From NCBI GenBank assembly GCA_947446335.1, contig CANFGA010000131.1, positions 1 through 7,711 of the forward strand: a DNA stretch of 7,711 nt. Reading direction: 5' to 3'. The translations under genes were made by a program, and so were the position numbers. The first letter of the stretch is position 1. Every line of letters begins with the position of its first letter. The notes below the pieces were generated by a model. The model did no database searches and was not told the origin of the DNA. It saw only the letters and a list, made by a program, of their open reading frames with translations. Source of the DNA: Oxalobacteraceae bacterium (GTDB lineage Bacteria; Pseudomonadota; Gammaproteobacteria; Burkholderiales; Burkholderiaceae_D). Positions 5,091 through 7,711 of the stretch are shown in pieces.

Positions 5091-6085
5091 TGACCAACGG
5101 CCTGTCCATCCCGTCGTCTCTGATGCCGGCTGTGCTCCCGCAGGAACAGCAGGAACGCGTCCTGACCTCAGCGCAGTTTCACCAACTGGCCGATGTGCCA
5201 CCGGCGCTGACCTGGTTCGCCAACATCGACAATCCGCGCACGCGCCGCGCCTACCAAAGCGATCTGACCGAATTCATGGCGTTCACCGGCATCGAGCAGC
5301 CGGAACAATTCCGCATCGTGACCCGGGCCCACTTGCTGGCCTGGCGTCGCGACCTGGAACACCGGGCGCTGGCCGGCGCGACGATACGACGCAAACTCGC
5401 CGCCCTGTCGTCGCTGTTCGAGTATCTGTGCGAAACCAATGCGGTGCTCTCGAATCCGGTCAAAGGCGTCAAACGCCCGAAGATGGAAAGTGCCGAGGGC
5501 AAGACGCCGGCGATCGGCGATCACCAGGCGCGCTCGCTGCTCAATGCCCCGGATACCGATACGTTGCAGGGGCAGCGCGATCGCGCCATTCTGTCCACGC
5601 TGCTCTACCATGGCCTGCGCCGCGCCGAACTGTGCGCGCTCGCGGTCGGCGATCTCCAGCAACGGCGCGGCGTGATGCATCTGCGCATTCAGGGCAAAGG
5701 CGGCAAGCTGCGCTATCTGCCGCTGCACCCCGGCACGGCCGAGGTCATCGACGGTTACCTGGCTATGGCCGGTCACGGCGCCGACGCCCAGGGCGCGCTG
5801 TTCCGGTCTTTGAAAAACAACCGGCATGGCGACGAGCGCGCATCGATCACGGCCGATGGCGTCTACAAGATGCTGGCCGGCTATGCCGCAACTTTGAAAA
5901 TTGATGTCGCAGGTTTCGGGCCGCACGCGCTGCGCGCGACCGCCGCCACCAATGCGCTGGAACACGAGGCCGACATCGCCAAGGTCCAGGAATGGCTGGG
6001 GCATGCCAACATCGCGACCACGCGCATCTACGACCGGCGAAAAATGCGACCAGAAGACAGCCCGACCTTCAAGGTGATCTATTGA
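5087..6085 (+). CDS. XerC/D-type tyrosine recombinase (integrase)
   Basis: A complete 332-aa site-specific recombinase. The N-terminal SAM-like core-binding domain covers about 38-125 ([32 protein letters not shown]). The catalytic domain runs from about 140. All catalytic residues are present: Arg178 in HGLRRAEL, Lys204 in QGKGGKLR, His280 and Arg283 in PHALRATAA, His306 in LGHANIATT and the nucleophile Tyr315 in RIYDRRKM. It breaks and rejoins DNA through a 3'-phosphotyrosine without cofactors. ATG 5087 and ATG 5090 are both possible; 5087 overlaps the upstream stop as ATGA, implying translational coupling. Third gene of the MNT operon; the dif-like site at 4183-4216 is its obvious candidate substrate. 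A damaged relative of its last 40 codons lies at 7273-7398. Confidence 0.95.
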   Translation: MMTNGLSIPSSLMPAVLPQEQQERVLTSAQFHQLADVPPALTWFANIDNPRTRRAYQSDLTEFMAFTGIEQPEQFRIVTRAHLLAWRRDLEHRALAGATIRRKLAALSSLFEYLCETNAVLSNPVKGVKRPKMESAEGKTPAIGDHQARSLLNAPDTDTLQGQRDRAILSTLLYHGLRRAELCALAVGDLQQRRGVMHLRIQGKGGKLRYLPLHPGTAEVIDGYLAMAGHGADAQGALFRSLKNNRHGDERASITADGVYKMLAGYAATLKIDVAGFGPHALRATAATNALEHEADIAKVQEWLGHANIATTRIYDRRKMRPEDSPTFKVIY

Positions 6086-6117
6086 AATATACGGCAAGAT
6101 ATATTTGTGGCCTACTT

Positions 6118-6146
6118 TTGGCAACGCCCCGATCTGAGGCTGCCAA
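6118..6146. terminator. hairpin between convergent genes (weak)
   Basis: TTGGCA (6118-6123) pairs with TGCCAA (6141-6146), continued by GCC/GGC with a 2-base bulge. It lies between the converging recombinase and toxin-antitoxin operons, where a two-way terminator would be expected, but no T run follows on either strand. Nearby, TGAAATATACG (6083-6093) and TGAAAATATACG (6155-6166) form a loose direct repeat. Confidence 0.25.
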
Positions 6147-6220
6147 CCAACACCTGAAAATATACGTTATAACAAATTACAGTTAATCCAACACCCGCGT
6201 TCCATCTTCCAGAGTTAGAA

Positions 6221-6514
6221 TCAATCAGCGTCATCCAGATCTGTCCAGGCCAGGCTCTCCGGATACAGCTCAGTCAAATGTGAGAGCGTTTCCTGTACTT
6301 GCTCCAGCGAGCCCATCATCCCGAGCACTTGGTTTTCCAGTTCAACAGCGAACTCGAACAGATCGGCTACCTTGCTGCGCGATCCTTCATTGAACACGAG
6401 CATCGCCAATTGATGCAGCTTCAGCAGATCGGTACGCAGTTGCGGTGGACCACCGTCTTCAGTGTCATTCAGGTCATCACGCAGGTTGTCGACCGCATCG
6501 ACCGCACGCAGCAA
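6221..6514 (-). CDS. small acidic helical protein downstream of the toxin; start probably lost by frameshift
   Basis: I do not recognise this protein. From TTG 6514 it has 97 residues, acidic and predicted mostly helical (LLKLHQLAMLVFNEG, VADLFEFAVELENQVLGMM), ending TDLDDAD. The same frame is open upstream as far as the toxin's own TGA (6611-6613), but has no ATG or GTG. An ATG at 6597 reads ATGACACGAAAAAG in the wrong frame. Without one AC of the ACAC it would give MTKKTDEASITDEEWDEL and run straight into this ORF, so a 2-bp duplication is a simple explanation. It could then be a pseudogene, be made from TTG 6514, or be reached by readthrough of the toxin stop. Position suggests a third gene of the toxin-antitoxin operon. 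Confidence 0.55.
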   Translation of the reverse strand: MLRAVDAVDNLRDDLNDTEDGGPPQLRTDLLKLHQLAMLVFNEGSRSKVADLFEFAVELENQVLGMMGSLEQVQETLSHLTELYPESLAWTDLDDAD

Positions 6515-6610
6515 TCTGGCCGTCTCAAAATTCTCCGGACACAGCTCGTCCCATTCTTCATCAGTGATGCTGGCTTCATCGGTCTTTTTCGTGTCATGCG
6601 CGCCCGCTGC

Positions 6611-6892
6611 TCATATGCCAAGCTCACTATGCGAGCCGAGACGAACGAGTTGCAACACAACGTCGTCCGGCTTTCGATAAATCAACACCAAGTCTGGCTT
6701 GACGTGACAGTCCCGGTGATCCTTCCAGTCACCGGTCAGCGCATGGTCGCGCTGCTTCTCGGCCAGCGGCTGGTCATTCGCCAACGCCGTGATGACGACA
6801 ATGAAATCGCTTGCCAGCGTCTGCCGATGCGCGCCTTTAGCTTCGCGCTTATAGTCTCGTTTGAACTGGCCGGTCTGCTCAATCGTCCGCAT
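6611..6892 (-). CDS. yafQ: YafQ/RelE-family mRNA interferase toxin
   Basis: A 93-aa type II toxin of the RelE superfamily, YafQ branch. Family features: TGQFKRDYKRE at 7-17, a basic first helix, LAEKQRDHALTGDW (43-56) and the core CHVKPDLVLIYRK (62-74). The residues reported as catalytic in E. coli YafQ have counterparts here: His50, His63, Asp67 and His88 near the C terminus (RLGSHSEL). The toxin should cut ribosome-bound mRNA. Length is typical and the protein looks complete. Its ATG lies 14 bases inside the antitoxin gene, the usual coupling that keeps toxin output below antitoxin. Gene symbol is by family resemblance, not a proven orthology. Confidence 0.88.
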   Translation of the reverse strand: MRTIEQTGQFKRDYKREAKGAHRQTLASDFIVVITALANDQPLAEKQRDHALTGDWKDHRDCHVKPDLVLIYRKPDDVVLQLVRLGSHSELGI

Positions 6893-7142
6893 TAAGATCC
6901 GCCATCAGATCCTCAACGGTAGCAAACGACTTCAGACCACCACGACGCGCTTCCTTCATCGCCTCGATGGTGGTCGCATTCGGCACCAAGGGCTCGAATG
7001 GCAACGCCTTCTCACGGGCAATGCGGATTAGCATCATGCGGAAGGCATCGGACAAGGTCAGCCCCATCGCCGCCAGAACGATGGTCGCCTCTTCCTTGAT
7101 GTGCTCGTCGATGCGGGCACGAACTACAGCATTTGCAGACAT
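6879..7142 (-). CDS. dinJ: DinJ/RelB-family antitoxin
   Basis: An 87-aa protein with an N-terminal ribbon-helix-helix DNA-binding part at about 4-48 (VVRARIDEHIKEEA, MGLTLSDAFRMMLIRIAREKALPF, here read as two motifs, MGLTLSDAFRMML and IRIAREKALPF) and an acidic flexible C terminus (FATVEDLMADLNADD) of the kind that wraps the toxin. DinJ binds and neutralises YafQ and represses the shared promoter. Good ribosome binding site AAAGGAGAG at 7155-7147 on the minus strand. It is first in the operon and overlaps the toxin by 14 bases. Confidence 0.9.
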   Translation of the reverse strand: MSANAVVRARIDEHIKEEATIVLAAMGLTLSDAFRMMLIRIAREKALPFEPLVPNATTIEAMKEARRGGLKSFATVEDLMADLNADD

Positions 7143-7165
7143 GGCACTCTCCTTTAAGTATTTGT

Positions 7166-7178
7166 GCTACATTGTAGC
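7166..7178 (-). promoter_or_regulatory. toxin-antitoxin operator with embedded -10 box
   Basis: A perfect palindrome GCTACA-T-TGTAGC lies 24 bases before the antitoxin ATG. On the minus strand it contains TACAAT (7176-7171), a good -10 box. No clear -35 is seen at the right distance. A palindromic operator over the promoter fits autorepression by a ribbon-helix-helix antitoxin. Confidence 0.5.
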
Positions 7179-7272
7179 CCAAAAAATCCTCAAATGCCTT
7201 GGGATCGCTCCGCTTAGCATTTGCTGTGTCCTTGACGACAGCGGAGTCAGTCTGGCCCACCGCATAATTTCT

Positions 7273-7398
7273 GAGCACTACCCCGATATCGCCAAGGCCC
7301 AGGAATGGATGGGGCATGCCGATTTCACGACCACACGCGTCTACGATTGCCGGAAAATGTAGTTGGAAGACGGCCTGACCTTCAAAGCGGTGTATTGA
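7273..7398 (+). pseudogene. 3' remnant of a second tyrosine recombinase
   Basis: The frame encodes PDIAKAQEWMGHADFTTTRVYDCRKM followed by TAG (7360-7362), here named by its two blocks DIAKAQEWMGHAD and TTRVYDCRKM, then LEDGLTFKAVY and TGA (7396-7398). This parallels the end of the intact recombinase ([34 protein letters not shown]) block by block, including the GH motif and the Tyr nucleophile, with the same final Tyr-stop. Everything upstream of about 7252-7273 is missing and an internal stop is present, so it is dead. It is in the same orientation as the intact gene. Confidence 0.8.
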
Positions 7399-7530
7399 GT
7401 CGCCCGGCAGAGTGTGTGACTGGTGAGGCTCCCTCTGTATTTCGTTTTCTATCATGCGGATTTTATGTAACTGGTTTTTTCTGATTTTTAGGGCTTGTGG
7501 AGCCGTAGAACAGTTACGCTTTGCTGGACA
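7399..7530. other. gene-free flank before the second site
   Basis: AT-rich stretches and no supported ORF. A 9-bp string TTAGGGCTT (7488-7496) also occurs at 4137-4145 before the first site, but at a different distance, so I give it no weight. Confidence 0.35.
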
Positions 7531-7557
7531 GATAACCTATTTTATCAATACCAAAAA
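7531..7557 (-). repeat. inverted half copy of the dif-like site
   Basis: The reverse complement is identical over 27 bp to 4181-4207: one full arm (TTATCAATACC at 7542-7552 plus AAAAA), the spacer as CCTATT (7536-7541) and GATAA (7531-7535) of the other arm. The outer six bases of the second arm are degenerate (TGGACA against GGTATT). Spacer orientation is inverted relative to the first site. It looks like a partner, degenerate or hybrid recombination site. Confidence 0.7.
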
Positions 7558-7632
7558 TATTTCCGACCGATGTCGTGAAGTCGCTGCCCCCCCACGGCTC
7601 ACGGTAGTTGTCAACATAGATGTCGCGTCAGT

Positions 7633-7711
7633 TCAAGCAGCTTGCTTTAATATTTCCGGCTGACTCCGTTCTGGATTCAGCCAAACCTCATCCTTCAATT
7701 TCCAGTTCCTC
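7633..7711 (-). CDS. C-terminal tail of an unrecognised ORF, partial
   Basis: Read inward from the right edge, a frame gives RNWKLKDEVWLN then PERSQPEILKQAA and TGA at 7635-7633. The composition (charged, regular helix-like end) looks protein-like, but only 25 codons are visible and I cannot name a family. It could be the end of another transposase, or chance. Confidence 0.25.
   Translation of the reverse strand, partial: RNWKLKDEVWLNPERSQPEILKQAA

Larger units (their letters stand above)
4183..7557. mobile_element. putative recombinase/MNT genetic element bounded by inverted dif-like sites
   Basis: The segment starts with the dif-like site, holds the repeat array, the MNT-HEPN remnant-recombinase operon, a toxin-antitoxin module and a decayed second recombinase end, and closes with an exact 27-bp inverted copy (7531-7557) of 4181-4207. 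Mobile or invertible behaviour is inferred. Unlike a simple integrated element, its sites are inverted and not direct, which predicts inversion of the segment, or a history of several insertions. Confidence 0.4.

Noticed and set aside
5065..5904. 279-codon plus-strand ORF in another frame
   Set aside because: Arg/Ala/Gly-rich frame shadow of the recombinase.
5168..6124. 318-codon minus-strand ORF
   Set aside because: Antisense to the recombinase, whose frame carries every catalytic motif. The opposite frame is open only because of GC-rich codon use.
6299..6895. 198-codon plus-strand ORF
   Set aside because: Antisense to the toxin and the third small gene, which have family motifs or operon structure.
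4181..7557. Terminal inverted repeats of a DDE transposon
   Set aside because: No DDE transposase lies inside, no target duplication was found, and the repeat has recombinase-site geometry.

Overview
This is accessory, heavily rearranged DNA from a Gram-negative bacterium, most likely a proteobacterium. A beta- or gammaproteobacterium is my inference from gene style, GC-rich codon use in the genes and the families present; nothing here fixes the species. At least three kinds of mobile DNA meet in 7.7 kb.

Layout. (1) 1-727: the transposase-start end of an IS5-family element on the minus strand, running off the left edge, with a plausible outer end at 727 followed by a YTAR-type target, TTAG. 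(2) 728-1062: AT-rich spacer without a gene. (3) 1063-2115: an exported 350-aa DUF5694 / TraB-ChaN-EreA-like protein, the only cargo gene that looks like ordinary host content. (4) 2253-2723: a 156-aa protein equivalent to the N-terminal DNA-binding half of an IS630-type transposase, with no catalytic half. (5) 2852-3951: a complete 1,100-bp IS30-family element with 28-bp imperfect terminal repeats, an intact DD(33)E transposase and a CAT target duplication. It sits in an AT-rich stretch and splits a 67-codon ORF.

(6) 4183-7557 is the most unusual part. It starts with a perfect inverted repeat of dif-like geometry (11-bp arm, 6-bp spacer, 11-bp arm). About 26 bp later comes a seven-unit, 20-21 bp phased direct-repeat array that leads into an apparent operon: an HTH-minimal nucleotidyltransferase (MNT), a 49-aa HEPN-like remnant coupled by ATGA overlap, and a complete XerC/D-type tyrosine recombinase. 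A strong sigma70-like promoter (TTGACA-N17-TATCAT) lies inside the array, so whatever binds the repeats should control the operon. A convergent minus-strand DinJ/RelB-YafQ toxin-antitoxin pair plus a third small acidic gene follows. Then come a decayed 3' fragment of a second recombinase and, at 7531-7557, an exact 27-bp inverted copy of half of the dif-like site plus its spacer.

Working model (inference): the recombinase acts on the dif-like sites, the HTH-MNT protein or the recombinase binds the 21-bp repeats and autoregulates the operon, and the toxin-antitoxin pair stabilises the segment. Because the two sites are inverted relative to each other, recombination between them would invert the 3.3-kb segment rather than excise it. 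(7) 7558-7711: flank, with the last 25 codons of an unrecognised minus-strand ORF at the right edge.
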